DNA of 11,375 nt from Planctomycetota bacterium (lineage in GTDB: Bacteria; Planctomycetota; Planctomycetia; Gemmatales; Gemmataceae): contig JAGWVO010000094.1 of NCBI GenBank assembly GCA_018970845.1, positions 1-11,375 on the forward strand. Reading direction: 5' to 3'. The notes beneath the pieces were generated by a model that saw nothing but the letters and a program-made list of their open reading frames with translations, had not been told where the DNA came from and searched no databases. A program made the position numbers and the translations under genes. Below are positions 1-7,075 of this stretch, piece by piece. Position 1 is the stretch's first letter. Each line of letters opens with the position of its first letter.

Positions 1-1337
1 GATCCATTGAAGTACATCCACCAATCGAAAGGATGCCACGCGTCGTCCAGTTGCCGAAGCTGGAATCCGCCCACATCCGTGCCGGCGGAAACATTCCCGG
101 TGATCTGCCCGCCGGCGTTCACTCCGCGAACGAAGCCACCTTGTGCCGAGACATTTCCCTGCACATCTCCCGTCGCGGAAATGGCATGGATATCCCGCGA
201 GGCTTGCACATTTCCCGAGATGTTTCCCGGAGCGTAGGGCGTCCACCCGCCGGACTCCGCGTTAAGCGACGGATCCGGATTGGTGGCTGGGGTCTGGACT
301 CCTCCGCCTCCCGCGGTCACCCACCATATATCGCCGCCGCTCGCAGAAATGGAACCCACGACATTCCGGCCAGCCTTGACCCCGACGATGCCCCTGCTGG
401 CGGATACCGCGCTGGTGACATCCCGGCCGGCGCTGACACCACCCCCATAGGTGACATACTGCCAAGCCTGATTGTCATCCGGTCCCGCATCGGGAAGATA
501 TGCTCCGCCAATCCACAGACCGGCACTCACGGTCCCGCCAACATCCAGGCCGGCAATCACCGACCCCAGCCAACCACCGGCATTCACCGCCTTGGTGTTG
601 GTACCCGCCGAAATGCTGGTGATGTTGCCCCCGGCCGATACATCCGCCACCGAGGTGCCAGCCATCACCACGCCAATGGCATCGGTGGCCGTCACCATGC
701 CGATGGTCGTGCCGGCAGAAAGCTCGCCCACATCGTCCGAGGCATTCACATTACCGATCGATTGCCCGGCCCGCGCGGACACCGTTCGCGCGGATAAATC
801 TCCGATGGTCCACCCGGCCCGCACGAACAGATCGCCACTGATCGCCAGGCTGGAAACATCACCGGTGGCAGTGATGTAGAGGCTTTCCGCGGCGCCCGAC
901 CAAGTGACATCGCCACTGCCATCTCCCTGCAGGCCCGTCACGGAAAACGCATAGGCCGGAACCACGGGAACAGAAGAACCCCCCGTTCCGTTGCCACCAT
1001 CGGGAGACAATTCCACTGACAAGGACGAGCTGGATCCGCCGGATCCTGAAGGAGGAGTGCCTGGGGCAACCGTAACGGCGCCACCGCCACCGCCCACTTC
1101 GAGCCAGGTGGAACCTTCGTTTTTCAGGGTAACGGTGACACCCAGTCTTTGCCCCTGGGCGTCGTCGTAACCGTCGTACCACACGGCACCGGGAGCCACC
1201 GCGGCGGGCACGAGTCGGCCTTCGAGCGCCTCGATGTTCAATTGGGCGCGGCCCAGACGGGCACGACGAACGGATCGGAACGGACGCAACACCGATCCCA
1301 AGCGGGAAAAAATCCCAAGCCATGAAAAACGCTTCAT
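1..1337 (-). CDS. Secreted/surface repeat protein, N-terminal part (runs off left edge)
   Basis: The reading frame is open from an ATG at 1337 to the left edge (445 complete codons, no stop), so the gene is partial at its 3' end. A Shine-Dalgarno-like GGGGAAG lies 5 bases before the ATG. Residues 1-34 are basic with scattered hydrophobics, followed by IEALEGRLVPA (35-45), the LEALEDRxxPS-like motif found near the N-terminus of many planctomycete extracellular proteins. Residues 80-125 are a Gly/Ser-rich linker. From about residue 186 the chain is tandem 9-10 residue units of the form S-A-G-x-x-I/V-x-x-V (for example SAGTTIGMV, MAGTSVADV, SAGGNITSI), interrupted near 280-301 and 345-371. Such short regular repeats suggest a beta-solenoid; this is inference. 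No enzymatic domain is visible. It is transcribed in the same direction as the chemosensory operon but separated by 441 bases, so probably a separate unit. Its function is unknown and its C-terminal part is outside the window. Confidence 0.85.
   Translation of the reverse strand, partial: MKRFSWLGIFSRLGSVLRPFRSVRRARLGRAQLNIEALEGRLVPAAVAPGAVWYDGYDDAQGQRLGVTVTLKNEGSTWLEVGGGGGAVTVAPGTPPSGSGGSSSSLSVELSPDGGNGTGGSSVPVVPAYAFSVTGLQGDGSGDVTWSGAAESLYITATGDVSSLAISGDLFVRAGWTIGDLSARTVSARAGQSIGNVNASDDVGELSAGTTIGMVTATDAIGVVMAGTSVADVSAGGNITSISAGTNTKAVNAGGWLGSVIAGLDVGGTVSAGLWIGGAYLPDAGPDDNQAWQYVTYGGGVSAGRDVTSAVSASRGIVGVKAGRNVVGSISASGGDIWWVTAGGGGVQTPATNPDPSLNAESGGWTPYAPGNISGNVQASRDIHAISATGDVQGNVSAQGGFVRGVNAGGQITGNVSAGTDVGGFQLRQLDDAWHPFDWWMYFNG
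501..773 (-). repeat. Tandem nonapeptide-coding repeat block
   Basis: Residues 189-279 of the left-hand protein consist of about ten consecutive 9-residue units (27 bases each, diverged at the DNA level) with pattern S/N/T-A-G/T-x-x-I/V-x-x-V. Examples in order are SAGTTIGMV, TATDAIGVV, MAGTSVADV, SAGGNITSI and NAGGWLGSV. Further units of 9-10 residues recur around residues 302-345 and 372-425. The spacing of hydrophobic and small residues is regular enough to suggest a stacked beta-solenoid, but no known repeat family was confirmed. Confidence 0.7.
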
Positions 1338-1418
1338 CCGAACTTCCCCGGACGATTCGGGAGTCAGGGCGCTGACTGATTCCGGGGTGTAGGCGACAGT
1401 CCCATGAATCAGTGAAAA

Positions 1419-1448
1419 ATATTCAACAAAACTTTTACGCAATGGCAA
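1419..1448 (-). promoter_or_regulatory. Possible promoter of the repeat-protein gene
   Basis: This lies in a strikingly AT-rich stretch (about 1410-1500) within an otherwise GC-rich window. On the minus strand a TTGCCA hexamer (1448-1443, 5/6 to the sigma-70 -35 box) is followed after 18 bases by GAATAT (1424-1419), a weak -10 match of 3/6. Transcription would start near 1412, leaving a leader of about 75 bases before the ATG at 1337. The AT-richness is plain; the exact boxes are a guess. Confidence 0.3.
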
Positions 1449-1539
1449 CACTTTTTTTGATGAACAATGTTTTTTTATTTTTTGCTAATCGTTTGGCATT
1501 TTCATTGAGCCGATTTGGGGATCAATTCATGGAAGTGAG

Positions 1540-1606
1540 CCGAGGTCCGTCAGGCGCCGAGTTTTATCCGATTCGTCCTTTCGACCCGGGCCCTGACGGG
1601 CCTCGG
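1540..1606. repeat. Imperfect inverted repeat with about 34-base loop
   Basis: The left arm CCGAGGTCCGTCAGGC (1540-1555) pairs with the right arm GCCCTGACGGGCCTCGG (1590-1606), with one bulged base and one mismatch (a G-T wobble in one orientation of the RNA). No T-run follows on either strand, so a classical terminator is not indicated. It sits between the repeat-protein promoter region and the operon end. It may be a REP-like intergenic element; whether it recurs in the genome cannot be seen here. Confidence 0.5.
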
Positions 1607-1670
1607 TTCCCACCGTACCACGCCTAAAACGACTCCCATTCACGCCAGTGGAATGAGTTAATGGCCGGGA

Positions 1671-1726
1671 GTGGGGCATGAGCCCCATGAGAGTTCTTAT
1701 TCATCCTCATGGGGCTCACGCCCCAC
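1671..1726. repeat. Long hairpin: 21-base inverted repeat, possible operon terminator or REP-like element
   Basis: The arms at 1671-1691 and 1706-1726 are complementary at 20 of 21 positions, with a 14-base loop. Each arm itself contains a smaller dyad (GGGGCATGAGCCCC in the left, GGGGCTCACGCCCC in the right), so the DNA could also fold as two small hairpins or a cruciform. It lies about 50 bases beyond the parB stop codon and could stop or protect the operon transcript. No T-tract follows, so intrinsic termination is not proven. A related copy of the right arm follows at 1745-1762. Confidence 0.65.
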
Positions 1727-1762
1727 GCTCGCCAAGAAGATTTGTCACGCCCAACGCTGGCC
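1716..1762. repeat. Direct repeat pair, 18 bases, next to the hairpin
   Basis: TCACGCCCCACGCTCGCC at 1716-1733 and TCACGCCCAACGCTGGCC at 1745-1762 are identical at 16 of 18 positions, with starts 29 bases apart. The first copy overlaps the right arm of the adjacent hairpin, making this a compound repeat just downstream of parB. The arrangement fits a family of intergenic repeats more than a single terminator. Confidence 0.55.
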
Positions 1763-1778
1763 TTGTTGCTTCCCGTTG

Positions 1779-2651
1779 TCAGGCGGCGCGCAGCAGCGAG
1801 ATGATCCTTTCGAACTCCTCGGTGGAATCAAAGGCCACCACCAGCGCGCCCTTCTCGGCACCCTTGAGGCGGATATCCACCTTCAGCGACAGCTTGCCGG
1901 CCAACTCGCGCTCGATGCCCAGCACATGCTCGGTTTTCTCCACCTTGGGCTCGGTGGCGCCACGGACGACCGGTTCCGGAGCGGGAGCCGCCGCCTGCCG
2001 GGCCAACTGCTCCGTGGCATGCACCGACAGGCCCATCGACACAATCTGCCGGCACAAGGTCACTTGGGCCTCGGCGCCCGGCACGCCCTTGATCACCTTG
2101 GCATGGCCCATCGAAATTTGCCCGCCGCGCACGGCATCCTGAACCGCCTGCGGCAGGTCGAGCAGGCCCACGATGTTGCTGATGGTCGGCCGGGCCAAAC
2201 CCAGGCGTGTGGCCAACTGCTCGTGCGTCATCTGGAAGCGATCGAGATAGTCCTTGAAGCCCAGCGCCTTCTCGATGGGGTTGAGGTCGGCGCGCTGGAT
2301 GTTCTCCACCAGCGCCGCCTCCATCACCTGCTGGTCGTCGAAGTCAACCACCCGCACGGGCACCTCGGCCAGCCCGGCGTCGATGGCGGCGCGCAGGCGG
2401 CGCTCGCCAGCGATGAGTTCGTAGCGGTCGCCGCGCGGACGCACCACCAACGGCTGAAGCACGCCGTGGGTCTTGATGGTTTCCCTCAGGCTCTCAAGCT
2501 GCTCGGGGTCGAAATGCTTGCGGGGCTGGTTGGGATTCTGGTCGATCACCGCGATCGCCACGGTGGAGCCTCCCGTTCCCGACCCGGCGCCATCGCCAAG
2601 GATCGCATCCAGTCCCTTTCCCATCACCGACCGGCCCGCCGCTCGTTCCAT
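1779..2651 (-). CDS. parB: Chromosome-partition protein ParB (parS-binding CTPase)
   Basis: ParB binds parS sites near the origin, loads as a CTP-dependent sliding clamp and, with ParA, segregates chromosomes. With the start at 2651 the product is 290 residues, typical for the family. It begins with the short ParA-interaction motif GKGLDAILG (11-19). The CTPase/ParB domain carries NPNQPRK (39-45), GERRLRAA (82-89) and ENIQRADLNPIEKA (116-129). A helix-turn-helix follows (about 140-167, MTHEQLATRLGLARPTISN), then a C-terminal dimerisation region. I chose 2651 because GGAGAG lies 7 bases upstream and the motif then falls at the usual place. Other in-frame starts are 2657, 2666 and 2783. The last overlaps the cheR stop as TGATG, but adds about 44 residues that are largely a translation of two parS-like sites (VPHGTS, VPRGTS). 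No parA is adjacent; finding this gene at the end of a chemotaxis operon is unusual. Confidence 0.93.
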   Translation of the reverse strand: MERAAGRSVMGKGLDAILGDGAGSGTGGSTVAIAVIDQNPNQPRKHFDPEQLESLRETIKTHGVLQPLVVRPRGDRYELIAGERRLRAAIDAGLAEVPVRVVDFDDQQVMEAALVENIQRADLNPIEKALGFKDYLDRFQMTHEQLATRLGLARPTISNIVGLLDLPQAVQDAVRGGQISMGHAKVIKGVPGAEAQVTLCRQIVSMGLSVHATEQLARQAAAPAPEPVVRGATEPKVEKTEHVLGIERELAGKLSLKVDIRLKGAEKGALVVAFDSTEEFERIISLLRAA

Positions 2652-2658
2652 GACCATG

Positions 2659-2664
2659 CTCTCC
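2659..2664 (-). promoter_or_regulatory. Ribosome binding site deciding the parB start
   Basis: GGAGAG on the minus strand, 7 bases before the ATG at 2651. It supports this short-form start over the upstream ATG codons at 2666 (GGAAGG only 2 bases away) and 2783. Confidence 0.5.
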
Positions 2665-2738
2665 ATCGCCTTCCGCTCCGGAAGGACATGGGATCGGTGC
2701 ATACGGCGAAAGGGGTCGCCGGGGCAAGACCTGTGGGA

Positions 2739-2754
2739 TGTTCCACGAGGAACA
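2739..2754. promoter_or_regulatory. parS: parS-like ParB-binding site 1
   Basis: TGTTCCACGAGGAACA differs at one base from the parS form TGTTCCACGTGGAACA and at three from the Bacillus form TGTTTCACGTGAAACA. It is a near-perfect palindrome about 90 bases upstream of the likely parB start. Its presence next to the gene for its own binding protein makes a chance match unlikely. It could be a centromere-like site, an autoregulatory operator, or both. Confidence 0.75.
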
Positions 2755-2765
2755 ACGGGGGAAGA

Positions 2766-2781
2766 GGTTCCATGTGGAACC
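2766..2781. promoter_or_regulatory. parS: parS-like ParB-binding site 2
   Basis: GGTTCCATGTGGAACC has perfectly inverted 7-base arms (GGTTCCA/TGGAACC) and matches TGTTCCACGTGGAACA at 13 of 16 positions; the changes are at both outer bases and one central base. It starts 2 bases beyond the cheR stop codon and its centre is 27 bp from that of the first site. It is more diverged than site 1, so binding strength is uncertain. Confidence 0.6.
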
Positions 2782-2782
2782 A

Positions 2783-3655
2783 TCAAAGGCGCTGGTAGGC
2801 GGGAGATCCCGCCATCGTGACCGGCTGGAAACGATCGCTGATGCCGTACAGGCTTTCGGCGCTGCCTAGAACCAGCAACCCTCCCGGCGGAAGCGATCGC
2901 CAGAATTCCTCCACCACGCGCTTCTTGAGCGCCTCATCGAAGTAGATGAGCACATTGCGGCAGAAGATGATGTCGAACAGGCCCACGGAAGCCGGCGCCG
3001 CATCGGCGAAGTTGACTCGGCGGTAATCGATCATGCGGGCGACCTCGGTCGATACGGCCCAGGCTGGTCCATCCACGGTGAAGTAGCGCGACCGAAGGTC
3101 CGCCGGCATGCCCCGCTCGAGTTCCGCCGCGCTGTAGCGGCCCTCGCGCGCCATCTTGAGGATTCGGGCGCTGATGTCCGTCGCCACGATCACGAAGTCG
3201 GTGGGCCTGAGGTCGGCGGCGGCCCCCGACCTCAACCACTCCAGAGCGCTGATGGCCAGCGACACCGGTTCCTGCCCGGTGGAACAGGCCGCCGACCAGA
3301 TGCGGATCGGCCGTGGTGGTAGCAGGCTGGCGGCGCGGTCGGCCAGCCACCTTTGCCGGGCAGCGGGAAGCATGGCGGCGCGCAGCGCCTCGAACGGGTG
3401 CCGGTCGCGGAAGAACGATGTCTCGTGGGTGACGATCGCCTCCACCACCCGCTCGGCCACGCCCGCCAGGCGCCCGTCCTGAAGGCGGTCGCGAAGCGCC
3501 TCGTAGCTTGGCAGGGAAAAGTCCTTGAGCAGTCCCGACAGGCGATGCTCCAGCAGGTAGGCCTTGTCCGGCCCCAGCACCACCCCGCATTCACGCGTGA
3601 TCCAGCGGGATATGTCGGCTTGCGTTTCCCTTGAAAGGGGCCTCGCCTGGCTCAT
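2783..3655 (-). CDS. cheR: Chemotaxis protein methyltransferase CheR
   Basis: CheR transfers methyl groups from S-adenosylmethionine to glutamates on the cytoplasmic helices of chemoreceptors, setting receptor sensitivity. The 290-residue product has the usual all-alpha N-terminal domain (about 1-75), then THETSFFRD, the SAM-binding motif IWSAACSTGQEPVSLAI, an ATDIS acidic loop, FDIIFCRNVLIYFD and LVLGSAESLYG, all hallmarks of the family. The usual GEEP of the SAM motif reads GQEP here, a mild change. It lacks the C-terminal pentapeptide-tethering extension or TPRs seen in some relatives. The ATG overlaps the cheB stop as ATGA, with GAAGGA 7 bases upstream. The stop TGA abuts the parS-like sites ahead of parB. 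Confidence 0.96.
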   Translation of the reverse strand: MSQARPLSRETQADISRWITRECGVVLGPDKAYLLEHRLSGLLKDFSLPSYEALRDRLQDGRLAGVAERVVEAIVTHETSFFRDRHPFEALRAAMLPAARQRWLADRAASLLPPRPIRIWSAACSTGQEPVSLAISALEWLRSGAAADLRPTDFVIVATDISARILKMAREGRYSAAELERGMPADLRSRYFTVDGPAWAVSTEVARMIDYRRVNFADAAPASVGLFDIIFCRNVLIYFDEALKKRVVEEFWRSLPPGGLLVLGSAESLYGISDRFQPVTMAGSPAYQRL

Positions 3656-4785
3656 GGCTGGGTCCTTCTGCCGGCTCGGGAGAGTTCAGCCAAGGCTCCT
3701 GGTAGTTCCTCGAGGGGGGCGACCGCGTCGGCCAGTCCGGCGGCCACGATGCTTCCGGGCATTCCCCAGACGACGCTTGTGGCCTCGTCCTGGGCCAGCA
3801 CGAGGCCGCCGGCGCGCCTGATGGCCATGGCGCCCTCGGTTCCATCCTGGCCCATGCCCGTGAGCACCAACACGGCCGACTGCGCCCCGCAGGCCATCGC
3901 CATCGACCTGAACAGCACATTGGCCGCCGGCCGGCATCCGCACTCGGGAGCCTCCTCGTTGAGGCAGGCCATCAGGGCGCCATTGGGCTTGCGCGCCACC
4001 GCCAGATGACGGCCTCCCGGCGCCACGCGAACCATCGGGCCGATCAGTTCCTCGCCGTCGGCGGCCTCGGCGACGCTCACCGAAACCTGACGGCCGAGGC
4101 TTTCGGCTAGCGAGGCGGTGAACCCCTTGGGCATGTGCTGGACAATGAGGATCGGGCAGGCCACCCTGGCCGCCAGCAGCGGCAGGAAGGTGCCCAAGGC
4201 GCGCGGGCCCCCGGTGGATACCCCCACGCCGACAATCGCCAGGCCGGCCTCCGCCGCCCGCGTCGGGCGCTCGGGGGGCTTGGCAACGGCTGGCAGGGCT
4301 CCGGACGAACCGCCAGGTTCCTTGCCGGAAAAGCCCATCCGGAGCAGGCGGTTGGTGCGATGGGTTTGGAACGCCGAAACTTTTTCAGCCAGTTCGGCCA
4401 CCAGGCGCGCCTTGTTGGAGGCGAGGTCGGCGCCCGACGGCTTGGGAATGAAGTCGAACGCCCCCCCCTTGAGCGCGTCGATCGTCGCCTTGGCGCCCTG
4501 GGTCGTGTGCGAACTGATCATCACCACGCCCACGGGCAAACGATCGGGCCGGTCGCGGTTGAACCGCGCTATGGCCTGAAGGGTCGCCATCCCATCCATG
4601 CCCGGCATTTCCAAGTCGAGGGTGACCAAATCGACCGGACGGTCGGCCAACACCTGCAGCGCCTTCTCACCCGAGAACACCGACTCGACGACGCGGGCCC
4701 CGGCAACGGATTGGAACGCGTCCGCCAAAGCGGCGCGGAAGATCCGGGAATCGTCGACGATCAGGACGCGCAGGGGTTCGGCCAT
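3652..4785 (-). CDS. cheB: Chemotaxis response regulator / protein-glutamate methylesterase CheB
   Basis: CheB removes receptor methyl groups and can deamidate receptor glutamines; phosphorylation by CheA activates it. The 377-residue product has a receiver domain (about 4-125) with the acidic pair D11-D12, phospho-acceptor D57 in TLDLEMPGMDG and K115 in the PKP motif. A linker of about 45 residues leads to the methylesterase domain (about 180-370). Its catalytic triad is S190 in GVSTGGP, H217 in QHMPKGFT and D314 in TGMGQDG, so it appears active. There is a 28-base gap after the mcp stop, the widest junction in the operon, with no obvious Shine-Dalgarno sequence. The stop overlaps the cheR start (ATGA). 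A run of eight G on the coding strand (codons 106-109) is a potential slippage spot. Confidence 0.96.
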   Translation of the reverse strand: MAEPLRVLIVDDSRIFRAALADAFQSVAGARVVESVFSGEKALQVLADRPVDLVTLDLEMPGMDGMATLQAIARFNRDRPDRLPVGVVMISSHTTQGAKATIDALKGGAFDFIPKPSGADLASNKARLVAELAEKVSAFQTHRTNRLLRMGFSGKEPGGSSGALPAVAKPPERPTRAAEAGLAIVGVGVSTGGPRALGTFLPLLAARVACPILIVQHMPKGFTASLAESLGRQVSVSVAEAADGEELIGPMVRVAPGGRHLAVARKPNGALMACLNEEAPECGCRPAANVLFRSMAMACGAQSAVLVLTGMGQDGTEGAMAIRRAGGLVLAQDEATSVVWGMPGSIVAAGLADAVAPLEELPGALAELSRAGRRTQP

Positions 4786-4813
4786 GGCGTCATGGTAGCG
4801 GCAGGAGGGCCTT

Positions 4814-7075
4814 TCAGGTGAGCTTGAACTGGCGGACCGCCTGCCTCATCGCCTCGGCCAGTTCGCCCAGTTCGGCGCTGCTGGCGTGAACCGCCGTGGC
4901 GCTCCGGGCGCCCAACCGGCTGGCTTCGCTGACGCCGTGGATGTTGGTGGCGATCGTTTGGACCACGCGCGCCGCCTCGGCGGCGCCCTGCGAAAGGTTC
5001 CGGGTTCCGGCGGCGGCCTCGCTGGTGTTGCGGGCCGTGTCGTTGGCGCCGCGCGCCACCTCGCGGATGGCCGTGGCGATCCGCGAGACATTCTGGTTCG
5101 CCTCGCCCACATGCCTCTTGATGCCGGCGGCCGTTTCCGTCTGGCTGGCCACCGAGCCGGATATCCGCCCCGCCGAGGTGCTCACCTCGCCGATCTTCAC
5201 GATCACCCCGCCCATCGACGAAACCGCCTGGCGGGAACCGCGCCTCACATCGTCGATGCGCGTCGCGATCTCGTTGGCGCTGCGCGCCGATTGCTGGGCC
5301 AGCTCCTTGATCTCCGCGGCGACCACGGCGAAACCCTTGCCCGCTTCGCCCGCCGCCGTCGCCTCGATGGTGGCGTTGAGCGCCAGAAGGTTCGTCTGCA
5401 GGGCGAACCCCTTGATCGTGTCGGTGACCTTGGTGATCTCGTCGGCGGCATGGTCGAGCGCCGTCAGCGTCTGGTTCGCCGACTCCACCATGGTTCTCGC
5501 CTTCTCGGTCATTTCCGATCCCTCGCGAGCTTCCCGCGCCACAAGTTGGAGCGACTGGTTGATCTCCTCGATCGACTTCGCAAGGGAAGCCACGGTTTGG
5601 CTCGCGCCCTCGGCGGCATCGGAAATGCCCTTCACATTCACGCTGATCTCCTCGCTGGCGCTCGAGACCGAGGTGACATTCATGTTGAGCTGTTCCGAGG
5701 CGCCGGCCATCGACTGGATCGTGGCCGTCATCTCCTCGGTGCCCGCGGCAACCGTCGAGGCTTGCGTCGTGGTCTCCTCGCTTTGGGCCATCATGTCGCC
5801 CGCCAATTTCTGGAGTTGCCCGGAGGAACGGGCCAGGTTTTCGGCGACCGATGCGACCTTGCCCATGAGACCCGCCAGATGGTCGCTGACGCCGTCGAGC
5901 GCCCGGGTCATCTCGCCGATCTCGTCGCGGCGGTCGAGGTTGAGCCTTTGGGTGAGGTCGCCAGCCGCCATCCGCTGCAGGTTCGCCAGCACCATCTTCA
6001 AAGGATTGCCAATGCCCCTTTCGATCCCCAGCCCAAGCCCGATGCCGATGACAATGCCCGCGACGGTGACGGCGCCGATGCCGATCAGCGCCGTCCGGTA
6101 GGAATCGTCCACCTCGGCCTTGTCGGCTTCGAGGCGCTTACCAAGGCTGTCGATGAGGCCGCCCATCTGTTCATCGCAGGCGTTGGCGGCGCGCGTGGCC
6201 TCGCCCAGGCTCAACGACGAAGACAGCGCCATTGAATTGGCATGGGACAATCTCCGCACCTCGTCGGCCAACCCCTGGGCGATCCGGCTTTTCTCACGCG
6301 CCCTGCCAATGTCGGCCCGATCCTTGTCCTCGGCCAACTCCGCCACCTCGTCGATCGACTTGGAAATCCGGCCCTGGAGTTCGTGGACATCCCTGTCAAG
6401 GTTGTTCATCTCCTGATCATCCGTCGCCAGGTTGTGCGAAACCAGGATCAGCCGAAGCTTGTCCGTGGCATCCTGCAGGCGGGACGCGGCCTGGTGCCGG
6501 CGGAGGGCCTTGAGTCCCTTGGAGGCGTCCTTGGCCAGGTCGGAGGCCCTGCCATCGGCTTCCGCCGACTTTTGCTGGTCGCGGCAGAAGGCCCCGATCT
6601 CCTCGAGGTTCCTGGCGAGGTCTCCCTCGATGATCTTCCACGCCTTGATGTTCGAGTTCAGCACCGCGATGGCCAGCAGCTTTTCCTGGACGCGGCGGAA
6701 CTCGTCCCAATGCCGGTTGAAGTCGTCAAGCTGGGAGCGTTCCTGCGCGTAGGAAGCCTTGTCGAGCACCTGGGCGAGGCTGGCCCTGAAATCGTTGGCT
6801 TCCTTGATTTGACCCCTGGCCAAGTCGGCGAACCGCGCCGATTCGCCATCGTCCTGCGTCAGCACCGATGACTTCTCATGCCTGATCACCTGCAGGATCC
6901 GGTTCCTCACCTTGAAGGCGTGTTCCAGCGCCTTGGAGGTGACATCCACCATCTGCCGGGTCCTCGAGTTGAACAGCGAAAGCTTGAAGGCGCCAACGCC
7001 CGCCACCACGATCGTGATGAGCAGCAGCATCGAGACCAGCACCGCCAGCTTCCAGGCCATCGACAGGTTCTTCAT
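4814..7075 (-). CDS. Methyl-accepting chemotaxis protein (transmembrane receptor)
   Basis: A 753-residue receptor that senses outside signals and controls CheA. Transmembrane segment 1 is at about 8-30. A large helical periplasmic region (about 31-325) resembles four-helix-bundle or bimodular helical (HBM-like) sensors, with no PAS or Cache signature seen. Transmembrane segment 2 is at about 326-349. A HAMP domain (about 350-405) and a long cytoplasmic coiled coil follow. The hairpin tip near residues 558-595 has LQTNLLALNATIEATAAGEAG and then GFAVVAAEIKELA. The tip contacts CheW and CheA. The arginine usual in IEAARAGE is replaced by alanine. The C-terminus (RQFKLT) has no CheR-tethering pentapeptide. 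The start overlaps the cheW stop (ATGA) and GGAGAG lies 5 bases upstream. The ligand cannot be told from the sequence. Confidence 0.95.
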   Translation of the reverse strand: MKNLSMAWKLAVLVSMLLLITIVVAGVGAFKLSLFNSRTRQMVDVTSKALEHAFKVRNRILQVIRHEKSSVLTQDDGESARFADLARGQIKEANDFRASLAQVLDKASYAQERSQLDDFNRHWDEFRRVQEKLLAIAVLNSNIKAWKIIEGDLARNLEEIGAFCRDQQKSAEADGRASDLAKDASKGLKALRRHQAASRLQDATDKLRLILVSHNLATDDQEMNNLDRDVHELQGRISKSIDEVAELAEDKDRADIGRAREKSRIAQGLADEVRRLSHANSMALSSSLSLGEATRAANACDEQMGGLIDSLGKRLEADKAEVDDSYRTALIGIGAVTVAGIVIGIGLGLGIERGIGNPLKMVLANLQRMAAGDLTQRLNLDRRDEIGEMTRALDGVSDHLAGLMGKVASVAENLARSSGQLQKLAGDMMAQSEETTTQASTVAAGTEEMTATIQSMAGASEQLNMNVTSVSSASEEISVNVKGISDAAEGASQTVASLAKSIEEINQSLQLVAREAREGSEMTEKARTMVESANQTLTALDHAADEITKVTDTIKGFALQTNLLALNATIEATAAGEAGKGFAVVAAEIKELAQQSARSANEIATRIDDVRRGSRQAVSSMGGVIVKIGEVSTSAGRISGSVASQTETAAGIKRHVGEANQNVSRIATAIREVARGANDTARNTSEAAAGTRNLSQGAAEAARVVQTIATNIHGVSEASRLGARSATAVHASSAELGELAEAMRQAVRQFKLT

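Noticed and set aside
1375..1413. 8-base inverted repeat ACTGATTC / GAATCAGT in the leader of the repeat-protein gene
   Set aside because: Short arms, 23 bases apart, no known operator family; could be chance, though it lies in the expected 5' leader.
1412..1627. 71-codon plus-strand open frame in the intergenic gap
   Set aside because: It runs through the AT-rich promoter region and the inverted repeat, has no ribosome binding site, and its translation has no family resemblance.
1671..2798. Long plus-strand open frame (375 codons) opposite parB
   Set aside because: It is antisense to a clear parB; the His/Leu/Gly-rich translation is the usual mirror of a GC-rich gene.
3279..3286. parS half-site GTGGAACA inside cheR (and GGTGGAACC at 1107-1115)
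   Set aside because: The other half of the palindrome is absent; single arms of this length are expected by chance.
4886..6235. Long plus-strand open frames opposite the receptor gene
   Set aside because: Same cause: mirrors of the receptor coding sequence with no recognisable domain.
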